Of a DNA stretch of 64,000 nucleotides, positions 39,359-49,849 are shown in pieces (the stretch's first letter is position 1; every line of letters begins with the position of its first letter). Source of the stretch: Bactericera cockerelli (taxonomy: Eukaryota > Arthropoda > Insecta > Hemiptera > Triozidae); NCBI GenBank assembly GCA_024516035.1, contig CM044967.1, positions 2,846,859-2,910,858 on the forward strand, read 5' to 3'. The translations under genes were made by a program, and so were the position numbers. A model generated the notes under the pieces. That model saw only the letters and a program-made list of their open reading frames with translations. It did no database searches and was not told where the DNA came from.

Positions 39359-39900
39359 AGTGCATTGGTAGTCAAGTGGTTAAGGCGCTAGTCTGGTAAT
39401 TTAGATGATGTAGGGAATGAGCGCGCGATTAGCTCAGTGGTTAAGCACTCGCTTGCCATGCGGAAGGTCCCGGGTTCGAACCCCCGCGCCGACAAAAATT
39501 TGTATTCTTAATTTGGTTACAATTGTTTGTAAGGGATACCTTCCGGTGCGCTCGTGTTGACCCAGCACATAAATGGGAAGTATTGTGTCACTTCTCGCCC
39601 ATCAGAGGGGAGGCATACTACGGGATGGGCAGGCTACAACACAGACCACAAGCGTCTACAGTTGCTCCTGTTTCATGGCTACGAAATAAAAAAGGCTGTG
39701 AAACACTCATCTTTAAAAAAAAAAAAAAAATCCGTTGGTTCGAATTCCACCCAGTGCATGGAATTTTCCTCATTAATTTGAGTATGTGAGCACATAATAA
39801 TAAGACTCTGAGGATTAGGTGGTCGAAAATGCATGAAGCATTAACCTCGCCTTGTGGTTAACTTCCACTAAAGAGTGCTTTTATCTTTTATTATTATTAT
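39359..39900 (+). mobile_element. SINE family B interrupted by a SINE D
   Basis: The first part (39,359-39,417) ends GATGATGTAGGGA. It resumes after poly(A) at 39,731 with TCCGTTGGTTCGAATTCCAC and runs to ACTAAAGAGTGCTTTTATC. Confidence 0.85.
39420..39730 (+). mobile_element. SINE family D, complete copy with poly(A), nested in SINE B
   Basis: The head is GCGCGATTAGCTCAGTGGTT, AAGCACTCGCTTGCCATGCG and CCCGGGTTCGAACCCCCGCG. The body is ATACCTTCCGGTGCGCTCGT through AAAGGCTGTGAAACACTCAT, then an A run of 15. It serves as the family reference. Confidence 0.88.
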
Positions 39901-40189
39901 TTTTATTATATTATTTTTTTGTAAAGGCAGTTTTTTTATACCGTCGACTCATTCATTGCTTCAATAAACTTACAGCTATAAATACAATACGTAGTTAGTT
40001 CATAAACATACAAAATATAAGCATTTTGGTTTTAATGAAATATATACGTATGTCGGTATATTTTTCTTCGATCTTTCCTCTTTTATCAAATCTGTTTCTT
40101 CTTCCAACTCTTCCTCTCACTCTTCTTCTACTTTCTATTAATAAAGTTCAACCATCATACGATGAATTTTCTGTACCTATCCTCTTCCT

Positions 40190-40450
40190 TCCCAATGTGC
40201 ATCTGAATGCACATTTTTTTGGTAATGCTATCATACCAAGACAAAATTGTTCCGCCTATAATAACGCACATAGTTCTCCTTCATTTGAAAAAACCTCTGT
40301 GGTAAAGATCCGCTCACATTAAAGATTAAAATCAACATCAGTTCAGAAAAGTGTTTGTGCATTTGAATGCACCTTGGGAAGTTACCATTACAAACCCTAT
40401 ATTGCGAATGTGCATTTGGATGCACATCGGACAGGTACCACTACAAATGA
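40190..40450. repeat. Three palindromic TGCATxxGxATGCA units
   Basis: GTGCATCTGAATGCACAT (40,198), GTGCATTTGAATGCACCT (40,357) and GTGCATTTGGATGCACAT (40,409). The last two share a downstream block (GGxxAGxTACCAxTACAAA). The unit is not found elsewhere in the window. Confidence 0.65.
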
Positions 40451-40509
40451 TAAAAGCGCTTGGGAAGGAAGAGGGTATCCTTCAAAGACTATGGTACATT
40501 GAAATGGTC

Positions 40510-41350
40510 TTTATATTTTACTTTTCCTATTCCTATATTTATTCCTACTACCTACTTCCATTCATAATTTATACTTTCCTACCTACTCCTTTTACTCCTA
40601 TTCCTACTCCTTCTTCTATTCCTATGTCTACTTTTACTCCTATATCTAATCCTATATCTAACTTATAACTATTCCTATTTCTGTTCCCATTTCTGTTCCT
40701 ACTCCTATGCATATGTCTACTTCTACTCCTAGTGTCATTTCTACTCATATTCCTATTTTTACTCCTATTCGTATTTCTAGTCCTATTTATATTTCTACTC
40801 CTATTCCTATTACTGTTGAGTATTCCTATTGGTACTCCGATTTCTATTGATATTTCTGTTTCTAATCCTATTCCTATTTATAGTCCTATTCCTATTTTTA
40901 TTGATATTCCTATTTCTATGTATATTGTTGACATTGTAAATAGGGCTATTCCCGTAAATATACTCCCATACACCGGGTATTTAAAAAAATTCTAATCCTA
41001 TTCCTATTTATAGTCCTATACCTATTTCTATTTGTACTCCTATTCCCATTTCTAATCCTATTACGACTACTAGTCTCATCTCTACTCCTGTTTCTATTTC
41101 TACTCCTATTCCTATTTCTACTCCTACTTCAATTCTTACTCCTCCTTTTTATTTCTATTCTTATTATTAAATAAAGCATCAATTGTATAACATATCCTCA
41201 TAATTTTGTTCTTGGCTTAATAGCTTTACTTACAAAGCTTTGCCCTTATTAGATTTACTATTATTATTATTATCATTACTACTCCTATTTTTACTCCTCC
41301 TTCTCCTATTCCAACGTCTACCCACTCCAACTTCTTTTACTATTCGATTC
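40510..41350. repeat. Degenerate (TCCTATT)-type pyrimidine-rich satellite
   Basis: About 800 bp built from CTATTCCTATTTCTACTCCT-like 6- and 18-bp units. It yields long artificial frames rich in Pro, Ile and Ser. The stretch at 41,160-41,270 is a non-repeat spacer. Confidence 0.88.
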
Positions 41351-41354
41351 TATT

Positions 41355-41696
41355 ACATTCTATTTTAACCCTAACCTTTGGTAAAAACTTAAAAGAGTTA
41401 AAGCTCGAGTTTGAACAATAAACCGATTGAAGTGGCTGAGCTTTGTTCTGAAACACAGGCATGGAAAATATATTGAACAAACTGTTCGATACAAATTAAA
41501 CTTTCTTTTGAACAATTCATAATGCGGTAGAAGATAAAAGTTGTAAAAATGAAAGCAACTTTATTGTTTGGTAGAATTGCTTTCAAGGTACGAGCATGAC
41601 TTTGAAATATTTTTTTGAGCTTCAAATATCACAATAATTATACACGCAGGAAAGTTTTCATTTTTTTTATGGAAAGACTCAAAATATATTTACATT
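41355..41696. other. Intergenic, nothing recognised
   Basis: No repeat match or exon. Confidence 0.35.
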
Positions 41697-41706
41697 TATA
41701 CCTAAT

Positions 41707-41906
41707 GTCTGGCTGGGGGACTATAAACAGAGAGTAGACCAGCAGTCTGGCTGGGGGACTATAAACAGGGAGTAGACCAGCATTGGCTTGGTTCTGGGGG
41801 CCCTTGTTAATTATTAGCCTCCTTGTAAAGACAGTGGTAGAAGTGCTGAGTCATTCCTCCACTGTCTGGCTACCATCGTTCACGATGACGCCACCCTATG
41901 ATGATG
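41707..41906 (+). mobile_element. Retroposon family X, two monomers, with target duplication
   Basis: It begins in a monomer (GTCTGGCTGGGGGACTATAA), continues CATTGGCTTGGTTCTGGGGG and TTCACGATGACGCCACCCTA, and ends TGATGATG. ATACCTAAT lies on both sides (41,698-41,706 and 41,907-41,915). Confidence 0.9.
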
Positions 41907-42165
41907 ATACCTAATTGTTGAATGGTAGAATCGTTGACAGCACGAACGATCTTTGAAAGCAGTATAATATAATTGTGGGATTTTTCATACGAACACAAAG
42001 TCTGTAGGGCCTTTTACATTCTACGACCAGTTTGCAACCCGTTTAGAATTGGTTTGTGATTCTATCATCAATGGTGTCGCCTCACATGCCAGGGTCAGAA
42101 AGCAGTTACAATCTGGTTTTGAACTAGTACATAAAGGTACAATGTAGTTGGTCTAAGTCTAAGGG

Positions 42166-42380
42166 ATATCATCATCATCATATCATAGGGTGGTGTCATC
42201 GTGAACGAGGGTAGCCAGACAGAGGAGGAGTGAGTCAGCACTTCTACCACTGTCTTTACAAGGAGGCTAATAATTGACAAGGGCCACCAGAACCAAGCCA
42301 ATGCTGGTCTACTTCCTGTTTATACTCCTCCAGCCAGACTGCTGGTCTACTCCCTGTTTATAGTCCCCCAGACAGACTAT
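42166..42380 (-). mobile_element. Retroposon family X, reversed
   Basis: It has TATCATCATCATCATATCAT, AGGGTGGTGTCATCGTGAAC and two monomers ending CCCCCAGACAGACT. Confidence 0.85.
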
Positions 42381-42479
42381 CTCCGTGTAATAATAATTCT
42401 GAGTCCGTGAGATATGCACTGAGCACTGATACTACCTCACAGTGGTGAGAGTATTATATGGACGTTCAGATCCAATGTC
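42381..42479 (+). repeat. Repeat G copy
   Basis: It has TGTAATAATAATTCTGAGTC, GAGATATGCACTGAGCACTG, GGTGAGAGTATTATATGGAC and GATCCAATGTCC. It abuts X on one side and SINE B on the other. Confidence 0.65.
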
Positions 42480-42615
42480 CAAGCATTTTCTACCACCTAA
42501 CCCTTAGAGTCTTACGTGGTGACAAACTCAAATTAATGAGGAAAAATTCATGCATTGGGTGGGATTCGAACCAACGAATCCCTACGCTACCTGGAATCAC
42601 TTGACTACCATTGCA
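42480..42615 (-). mobile_element. SINE family B, reversed, tail-truncated
   Basis: It has AGCATTTTCTACCACCTAAC, AAATTCATGCATTGGGTGGG and ATCACTTGACTACCATTGCA. Confidence 0.8.
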
Positions 42616-42649
42616 CAGTTGTTCTTCTAGTTCATCAGATGGCCGGAGA

Positions 42650-42715
42650 TCTGGGCGTCAATATAATCCTTCCACCACCCTGAGATAGGTATCTGGGTCT
42701 CTCTTTTCTGACCTG
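42650..42715. repeat. Repeat G fragment
   Basis: CAATATAATCCTTCCACCAC then CCTGAGATAGGTATCTGGG, as at 35.08 kb. Confidence 0.6.
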
Positions 42716-42719
42716 GTTT

Positions 42720-42905
42720 TTATTTATTTATTAATTTAGAAACTCTTTATTAGTAGAACATGTATAGATACAGACAAATAATGGTAAAAATTAAATATAA
42801 AAATTGACAATATTAATAATATATATAAAAAAAAACAAAATATATACACAATACATGTCCTAACTAAAGGGCGGGGTTATTGCCTATGGCAATCTCTTCC
42901 ACCCA
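42720..42905 (-). mobile_element. Truncated non-LTR 3' end, reversed
   Basis: It has GGGCGGGGTTATTGCCTATG and GCAATCTCTTCCACCCAAC, the complement of the 7.69 kb copy, preceded by an AT-rich stretch. Confidence 0.78.
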
Positions 42906-43067
42906 ACCCTTATTTTTTTCTATACAATTGACAATGCGACCTATAGAAATCTTTTGTGAGTCTTGCGTGCAATGTGCCTATCGTACAATTTTGCAATTAT
43001 CATTATTGTAGAGATTTATGACGAGCTGCATTTCCCTTCTCCTTCAGTCCATCATATTACCGTGTAC

Positions 43068-43375
43068 TGGTAGTCAAGTGGTTAACGCGCTAGTCGGGTA
43101 TTCCAGGTAGCGTAGGGATCCGTTGGTTCGAATCCCAGCCAGTGCATGAATTTTTCCTCATTAATTTGAGTTTGTGGCCACATAATAATAAGGCTCTGAG
43201 GGTGAGGTGAATTGAATTGAATACTTTTATTTATTTGTACAATAATGATATTATAAACAATTCACCTCCTGTAAGCTAAGTCCAAGTTTTGACAATGCTT
43301 GGTAGAAAATGCTTTGAGAATTAACTTCGCCTGGTGGCTTCCTTCCACTAAAGAGTTTTATTATTATTATTTTGA
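43068..43375 (+). mobile_element. SINE family B with a small insertion
   Basis: The head is GGTAGTCAAGTGGTTAACGC, then CGTAGGGATCCGTTGGTTCG. At 43,209-43,300 it is broken by AATTGAATTGAATACTTTTA ... AAGTCCAAGTTTTGACAATG, which looks like a reversed retrotransposon end with (TTCAA)n repeats. The SINE resumes GGTAGAAAATGCTTTGAG. Confidence 0.8.
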
Positions 43376-43585
43376 GTATCTATGCTACAGGATAAGCTTA
43401 GGAGAAAGGTTGTCAAACACTTTTTGTACGAGCTTAATAAGCTCCAGTTAATAACTAGTACAAAATTTGTATAGTATTTTATTCATAAAATTTTGTACAG
43501 TTGCCAAAACTTACGTGTTGGCCTTGCAGAATTGCCTAATATGTTTACGTCTCGTTTCAACAGGTATTGCAATTTAATAATATAG

Positions 43586-43930
43586 TCTGGCTGGGGGACT
43601 ATAAACAGTCTGGCTGGGGGACTATAAACAGGGAGTAGACCAGCAGTCTGGCTGGGGGACTATAAACAGGGAGTAGACCAGCAGTCTGGCTGGGGGACTA
43701 TAAACAGGGAGGAGACCAGCAGTCTGGCTGGGGGACTATAAACAGGGAGTAGACCAGCAGTCTGGCTGGGGGACTATAAACAGGGAGTAGACCAGTATTG
43801 GCTTGGTTCTGGGGGCCCTTGTCAATTATTAGCCCCCTTGTAAAGACAGTGGTAGAAGTGCTGAGTCATTACTCCACTGTCTGGCTACCATCGTCCACGA
43901 TGACGCCACCCTATGATGATGATGATTCTT
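43586..43930 (+). mobile_element. Retroposon family X, five monomers plus a partial
   Basis: A partial and five 38-bp monomers (AGTCTGGCTGGGGGACTATA) are followed by the body (GGCTTGGTTCTGGGGGCCCT, GGTAGAAGTGCTGAGTCATT) and the tail CCCTATGATGATGATGAT. Confidence 0.9.
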
Positions 43931-43950
43931 GCATAGATAATGGAATCCTT

Positions 43951-44001
43951 GCAATTATTAATACACTCTAAAACGAGGTTTTAGAGTGTATTAATAATTG
44001 C
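43951..44001. repeat. Perfect 23-bp hairpin
   Basis: GCAATTATTAATACACTCTA plus AAA is followed by a 5-base loop (CGAGG) and then the exact complement. It lies about 20 bp beyond the X element's tail. AT-rich arms; no further repeat copy found. Confidence 0.88.
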
Positions 44002-44009
44002 CAATGTGT

Positions 44010-44560
44010 CCATATGGATATCATCAGTTATTCTTAATTTATTGGCCCAAAATTATCCTAAAGCATTTTTTCTTCCACAGAACATTTAAAATTATTATAA
44101 TTTTTTTAACGTTTTATTTAAATTGGCAGGATAGAGCTCTTCCATCCAACTATCCAATTATCTTCTTCTTTTACTTTTTCAAAAAATAAATAAAAAATTA
44201 AAATATTCTGCCAAGATAAGGGTTAATACTATACGAAACAATAGGTTTGGATGGAAGATATTGCCCTAGGCCGTCACATACTTTTGTTAAGACCATGCAT
44301 TGATAGGGGCGCTAGTATGGTGATCTTGGTAGCTGAAGGATCCATTGGTTCAAATCCCACCAAAGCATCGATTTGTCGTAAATATTTTGAAACTTTGACC
44401 AATAACAGCTACAAAACAACATCTAGAATTTGTTGTTTATTTAAAATTTATCTACAAAAGTGAAATATGGAGTATGGAATTGAAAATTTAGAATGAAAAT
44501 GTTCGTTTTATGTACGCCTGAAAAATATATCGTCTATGCAATGTGCTTGTCATAGAGAAC
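44010..44560. other. Intergenic with an eroded SINE B-like head
   Basis: Only GGGGCGCTAGTATGGTGATC, GAAGGATCCATTGGTTCAAA and TCCCACCAAAGCATCGA (44,309-44,370) recall family B. The rest is unrecognised. Confidence 0.45.
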
Positions 44561-44567
44561 AAATTCT

Positions 44568-44758
44568 TGTCTCGATAGCTCAGTGATCAAGGCGTCTGAC
44601 TGGTAATACAGAGGTTGCGGGTCCAAATCCAGCCGGACCATTACAAGTTACCCTCCCATTAGAGATTTGGATCACGTAATAATACGTCTTTGACGTACTG
44701 CTGGAATAATGGGACTCATTAGTCCTAATCAGGCAGTTTAAATAAGGCGATATTATTA
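44568..44758 (+). mobile_element. SINE family A copy
   Basis: It has TGTCTCGATAGCTCAGTGAT, GGTTGCGGGTCCAAATCCAG, GACGTACTGCTGGAATAATG and AAATAAGGCGATATTATTA. Confidence 0.83.
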
Positions 44759-44764
44759 GCTAGG

Positions 44765-45110
44765 GATTTAATGTAATAGTTAGAAAAGGATCTTTTGTTA
44801 TCCGTATATTGTATAATAAATAAATAAATAAATTATTATTTTTATAAAGATGATTATCTGAGCTTTATACCAGAAGGCACTCTAACCTCAAAAACTGGGT
44901 GTGGAGAATATTTCTTCTGAACTTAGCAGCTCAAATGATGACAGGGACGGGCTAACCAACAGACACAGACTGTTAAGATGGTTTTTACTATTAAGATGGT
45001 ATTAATTATTAATGCATCGAATTCTTGGCTGATAACATTACTTTCCTTTCTGTAAGATCTTACAGAAAGTAAAGTACAAGGGGAGTAGAAGAAGAAGAAG
45101 ATGAAGGTAG
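44765..45110. other. Intergenic; short palindrome at 45,051-45,074
   Basis: CTTTCTGTAAGATCTTACAG AAAG is a 24-bp self-complementary stretch. Otherwise nothing recognised. Confidence 0.5.
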
Positions 45111-45114
45111 AAGG

Positions 45115-45300
45115 GTTGGGTGGAAGAGATAGCCATCGACAATTACCCCGCCCTTTAGTTAGGACATTATGTGTGTATTTATTTTTCTATTTTTTCTCCC
45201 TTTTCATTGTTTATATTAATTCCATTTTTTCTTTTCTTTATAAATGTTATTTGTGCTGTACATAATATGTCTGTTGTGCAATAGAGAATTTAATAACATA
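45115..45300 (+). mobile_element. Truncated non-LTR 3' end
   Basis: It has GTTGGGTGGAAGAGATAGCC, ATTACCCCGCCCTTTAGTTA and an AT-rich end. Confidence 0.75.
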
Positions 45301-45309
45301 AGGTAATGC

Positions 45310-45960
45310 TGGCTTTTGTCTGAACATGAACTGTGTAGTAAACGCTTCAGTCAACGTATGTAAAACTCAGTAAATATTCTCAGAAAATGTCCTCTACGAT
45401 TGTCCATGTCATACTTCATGGTCATTACTCTCTTCGAGAAAATCTTATCCGGATTTCTTCGAATCCTTGAAATAATATCCGTCCATTGAAAGTGAATCCA
45501 CTTGTGTGGAGAATGTGAACGATATTATTATTCTGGACACAAAGAGTGGGATGGTCGGATTGCAGGAAACTGTGCTAACTGTACGAGCGTTATTTTTTTT
45601 TAGAAGAAAAAAATACAAGGAGAAAATAATTCCTAAGAAAGAAAGAAAGAAAAAAAAAAAGAATTCTGAATAGAGAAGTAAAAAGAATTCTAAAAAAAGT
45701 AAAAAGAATTCTGAATAAAGAAATAAAAATATGAAAAGGAAAATGATAGTGCCAGTGAAGATGAGTATTATTTTTTTCAAGAGTTTTTGTCTGTGATCCC
45801 GATTAGCTTCATATTAAAATGAAATATACTAACTAAAACCAAAAAAAAAAGATTATACCACCTGAATTTTGAGTAATTCTTCAACCAATTTCTTCCGCTT
45901 AACCTTGAGAATCCAAATTCTGTTAATACTGATTATTTATGTTGGTCACATTCACTAATT
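45310..45960. other. Intergenic, nothing recognised
   Basis: A GAATTCTxAAxAAA-type simple stretch lies at 45,655-45,730. No genes. Confidence 0.35.
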
Positions 45961-45964
45961 AGTG

Positions 45965-46325
45965 AAAACAGAAAAGTGAGAAGTTTAGTAGAACTATATG
46001 AATGAGAAGAATTCATGCATTGGCTAGGATTGGTTGAGATTCAAACTAGATAGTTCCTAACTAGTACACGGGGGTAAATCCATGTACATCCATGTTTTTC
46101 TACTCGAGCTGTATAGATAGTTGATGAGATGGATACTTAAAACTGCTTGCTGCAGGAAGCCAAAAAAGCTTATCTCAGGGTACTTTTGATACATAATTTA
46201 TTCACCCTCTATCTGTCCTGGCTAGCTGGCAGTTAAAAAAAATTACACATAAGGTGTACTCAATATTAAAAAATAGAAAAGTGAGAAGTTTTACATCTAC
46301 AGAACTTCTCACTTTTCTACTCTCA
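45965..46325. repeat. Scattered copies of the CAGAAAAGTGAGAAGTT motif, one as a hairpin
   Basis: The motif is direct at 45,968 and 46,272, and inverted at 46,303-46,320. The last two form a hairpin (TAGAAAAGTGAGAAGTT / AACTTCTCACTTTTCTA) with a 14-base loop. Confidence 0.7.
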
Positions 46326-46334
46326 AAACTTATT

Positions 46335-46750
46335 GGCAGGAATTGTTTGAGCCAGCACCTTAATGGAATGTATTGTGTGGCTTCTCACCCATCAGATGGA
46401 AGGTTCTCGTCCGTACGTCATGGGCAAGCACAGACCAAAAGAGTCTAAAGAAGCTGCTGTTTCATCATCATAGGGTGGCGTAATCGTGATCGATGGTAGC
46501 CAGACAGTGGAGGAATGACTCAGCACTTCTACCACTGTCTTAACAAGGAGGCTAATAATTGACAAGGGCCCCCAGAACCAAACCAATGCTGTTCTACTCC
46601 CTGTTTATAGTCCCCAGCCAGACTGCTGGTCTACTCCCTGTTTATAGTCCCCAGCCAGACTGCTGGTCTACTCCCTGTTTATAGTCCCCCAGCCAGACTG
46701 TTGTTTCATGGATACTAAATAAAAAAGGCTGTGAAACACTCATATTAAAA
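46335..46750 (+). mobile_element. SINE family D body split by element X
   Basis: GCCAGCACCTTAATGGAATG to GAAGCTGCTGTTTCAT, then the X insertion, then TGTTTCATGGATACTAAATA and AAAGGCTGTGAAACACTCAT. Confidence 0.82.
46466..46701 (-). mobile_element. Retroposon family X inserted in SINE D, with target duplication
   Basis: It has CATAGGGTGGCGTAATCGTG, three monomers and CCCCCAGCCAGACT. TGTTTCAT flanks it (46,458-46,465 and 46,702-46,709). Confidence 0.88.
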
Positions 46751-46754
46751 GCAA

Positions 46755-48100
46755 AGAAATTCTTACATCAAGTACAACTTCTCACTTTTCTGTTTATAGT
46801 GATATCTTGAGATATTGTATGGAATAATAAAATATTCTCATTCAATGATGAAAACAATAAGCTGTGTATGTTTTGATTCATGTTTCTCGTCTCTTCCCCA
46901 TTCTCATTTGAGATATGAATGCAACGTAACGTGCTCTGGAAGATGAAAAAGTACATCATGGATATCGGCAACCTTCTTAGTATTATTTTAAAAAATCCTA
47001 ATCTGATGAAGATCAGGAATACGCAAGATGCCCTCAAATGACACGCAAGCTCCTCCATTAATATTTCTCCTTGGTTAGTTCCCTTGTTGTGGGTATCCAA
47101 CATTTGAATTTTTAACGGACTTTTGAAGTATCATTTTTGAACGGTCGGAGAAAAAACGTGTGAAATTCAAATGCGCACGCAAAAATCAATAGAAAAACTA
47201 CTCTTTTCATGCTGCTGGCATTTTAATTTTGATCTCACTCCCGAGCACACAGAATATTTCAACTTTCTCGTAAAATTTCCGCAATTTTACGAACATTTCG
47301 AAAGATTTTTTTTGTTTGTTATGAATTCGATAACTTGATAGAATTCTTTGAGATGGATTAGATGACTTTGAATTTTTTTCTTATTATTTTATGGTCGCCT
47401 TTTATTTTTTAAAAACAGCCAAAATATTTTTTAGCTAAGAATTAATTTTTATTTTCTGTGCACTCGCATATACTTCTTTTTCATATCTTTAGTGGGGTTC
47501 CCTTTAAATTTTGAAAGAATGTTTTGAACTTTGGTATAAAAAAATACTTTTGACTTTCCAGATAACAAAAAAAATGGTGGACTTCTCAAAAAATATTATG
47601 TGTCCTTTTCTTTTCTGGAAAATGGGGAAAAATCCAGAAAAATATTTTCTGATGTGACCTAGTTCGACTTTCGACCTATGCTCGAAGAAGGGTCAACAGA
47701 CTTGACAAGATAATAGTTTTTCCAGTTCGCTTCATATCCAGTTGAGATTTCACAAAAAACATCGAATTTTCCATGTCAGGAGTTTTGTACAAAAACTTTA
47801 ATAAAGGGGTCACCGTATAAAACATATTTTTTGGTGGAGTTTTTAAAGATTAAAAAAATTCACGTTTAAATTCTAAAGAAAAAAATTGCATTGAGCTTTT
47901 TTGAAAGGTTTTTTTCCTTCTTCTTTTTTGTCTTTTTTCAAAGAGAAAATACTAAATTTTATCCATCTTATCCCTCTGACATGTAAAATACCCTTGTCAT
48001 AAATTTTGGGGCTCACACGTACATCATACGTATTGTATATAAAAAAAATTCTAAGATTATTTATCAAGCAACATGTAGCAGCCGTTTTCTACAGACACAA
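46755..48100. other. Intergenic, repeat-poor
   Basis: One inverted CAGAAAAGTGAGAAGTT motif at 46,779-46,796. Otherwise AT-rich unique-looking sequence with no exon that I could support. Confidence 0.4.
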
Positions 48101-48105
48101 TGGGA

Positions 48106-48255
48106 CCTCAGTAGCTCAGCTCGATTTTCAAGCCAGCGGACTGGTAATCTGAAGGTCGGCGGAGGTTCGGTTCAATCATGGTGAATTTTAGTAAGGCTTT
48201 GGTTGTAGGTTTTATCTGTGACTTCACTCCTATGACTAACGCAATATCCTTACAA
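48106..48255 (+). mobile_element. SINE family C copy
   Basis: It has GACCTCAGTAGCTCAGCTCG, GCGGACTGGTAATCTGAAGG and GTGAATTTTAGTAAGGCTTT, then GTGACTTCACTCCTATGACT. Confidence 0.72.
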
Positions 48256-48329
48256 GCCGTTCCATGCTGGAATTCGGATCAAATAAACTTTGCTGAGGCA
48301 TTTTCTTAGTTATCATATTACAATCAGAC

Positions 48330-48475
48330 CTGCATGTCCTGGATATAAGAGAAAAGGATATAAGAGAAACCTGGATATAAGAGAATATTTTACAGGTTAA
48401 ATTTGCCTCTCTATAAGAGAAAAAAATTCCGGTCCCTTGAGTTTTCTTTTATGCCGGTTCAACAGTTATGTACCT
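48330..48475. mobile_element. Pogo-like MITE relative
   Basis: It has TGTCCTGGATATAAGAGAAA, AACCTGGATATAAGAGAATA, CTCTATAAGAGAAA and a closing TTTTATGCCGGTTCAACA. The inner spacer matches the 13.1 kb copy (ACAGGTTAAATTTG / CAAATTTGACCTG type). Confidence 0.6.
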
Positions 48476-48484
48476 ATTTTTCAC

Positions 48485-48600
48485 AATCGTGATATCACAA
48501 TGACTTGATTTTTGCCTTACTAGATTTTTGCCATACTCGGGACTCGAACCACCGACCTCCAGGTTACAAGTCCGCCGCCTAATCGATCGAGCTACTGAGA
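48485..48600 (-). mobile_element. SINE family C copy, reversed
   Basis: It has GGGACTCGAACCACCGACCT, CCAGGTTACAAGTCCGCCGC and CTAATCGATCGAGCTACTGA. Confidence 0.8.
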
Positions 48601-48903
48601 ATAGTTTTCTAAGACATTGACATAATGAGAGTTCCGCCTATGCTCTTTTAGGTTCCCGATAATTTTTCAAACATTTTTTCAAAAAAATTAAATAGAACTT
48701 TACACTGTTCCGAATCTTCGTTCATGTTAACCTTTTATGTGGTGATGTTATAGAGGACAATTGACATTACCTAATTTTATGCATACATTCATTTATTCTT
48801 AGGTAGCGTAGGCGCAACATTGTCATTTATAGATTCAGATTTACGCATTTTTCCACTTTCAAAAAGTTGAACATAGACAAACATTGAATGGTTTTAAATT
48901 TAG

Positions 48904-49045
48904 GTAGGGTTGGGAGGAAGAGATTGCCATAGGCAATAACCCCGCCCTTTAGTTAGGACATATGTTTCTATATATTTTTCTATTCTTTTTCATGTACATA
49001 TGTCCTTTTATATCTAATAAAGTGTTGAATAATAATAATAATTTA
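48904..49045 (+). mobile_element. Truncated non-LTR 3' end
   Basis: It has GGTTGGGAGGAAGAGATTGC, AGGCAATAACCCCGCCCTTT and AATAAAGTGTTGAATAATAA. Confidence 0.78.
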
Positions 49046-49344
49046 TATGTAGGCTCGAGTAATTTTTCTTTAACAAAATAGATTTGACCTTTCATATAAT
49101 GTTAGTGACACATCAAAATCTTTCATAAAGTTGAGAAATAGAGCAAAAGGGCATTTGGTATTAGGTCATAAATGGCAGCATATGAGCGCTCATGATGAGT
49201 CGGAAAACAAACCATTGCAAAAATGTGAAAACACTCTTGAAAAAAAAAAAAAAAAAAACCTGAAGCGCGTGCCTCAAATAACCAAGCTAAACTAAATGAA
49301 CTGACAAATTATGTTTGTCATTATGAAACTCGTAATTTGTCAAA

Positions 49345-49540
49345 TGTATTCGGAGTCCACTCATACCTCGTGAGGAAAAATGAGAGCTGCTTTAATGTGA
49401 GCAGCGACCAGTGGCAAAATTATAGGCAAAAATTAGATATTAGGATAACAAAGATACGGTAAAGCCCTATAATTCTGCGCTAACTACTAAAATTGTGATA
49501 TAATAACGTCACAAAGAAACACATTTATTTATTTATTCGT
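49345..49540 (+). mobile_element. SINE family H, 5'-truncated
   Basis: It has GGAGTCCACTCATACCTCGT, GAGCAGCGACCAGTGGCAAA and TTCTGCGCTAACTACTAAAA, then a (TTTA)n end. Confidence 0.82.
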
Positions 49541-49544
49541 TTGT

Positions 49545-49849
49545 CAAATGTATAAGACCTTGTTTGAAATGCTGGAAAACGGAACTCCTGCATAATATTC
49601 ACAATGACTCCATCACATCATTTTCATGATGTAAGGGTGGTATGCAGAGTCCTCACGGTAAGGATGCCTGGGTCATTTGTCCCTTCAGCTGATTTTGCTA
49701 TGCAGAGACGTATGTTTAAAGCGTCTGTGCGTATATGCATTCAGATGTTTCTTTAATAAATAATTGTCAAGGTCGAAGTATTCCCTACAGCAAGCTCGAG
49801 ACCACCCTACAGTGAACCCTGTAGGGATAATAAAAAAAAAAAAAAACTT
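49545..49849. other. Last clean stretch before the distorted region
   Basis: Normal-looking sequence ending in an A run at 49,831-49,845. It holds a TTCCCTACAGCAAGCTC / CACCCTACAGTGAACCC pair around 49,785-49,822. No gene seen. Confidence 0.4.

Noticed and set aside
40510..40995. Hydrophobic or Pro/Ile/Ser-rich frames that look like membrane proteins
   Set aside because: They come from the TCCTATT-type satellite and have no start context, splice sites or non-repetitive core.
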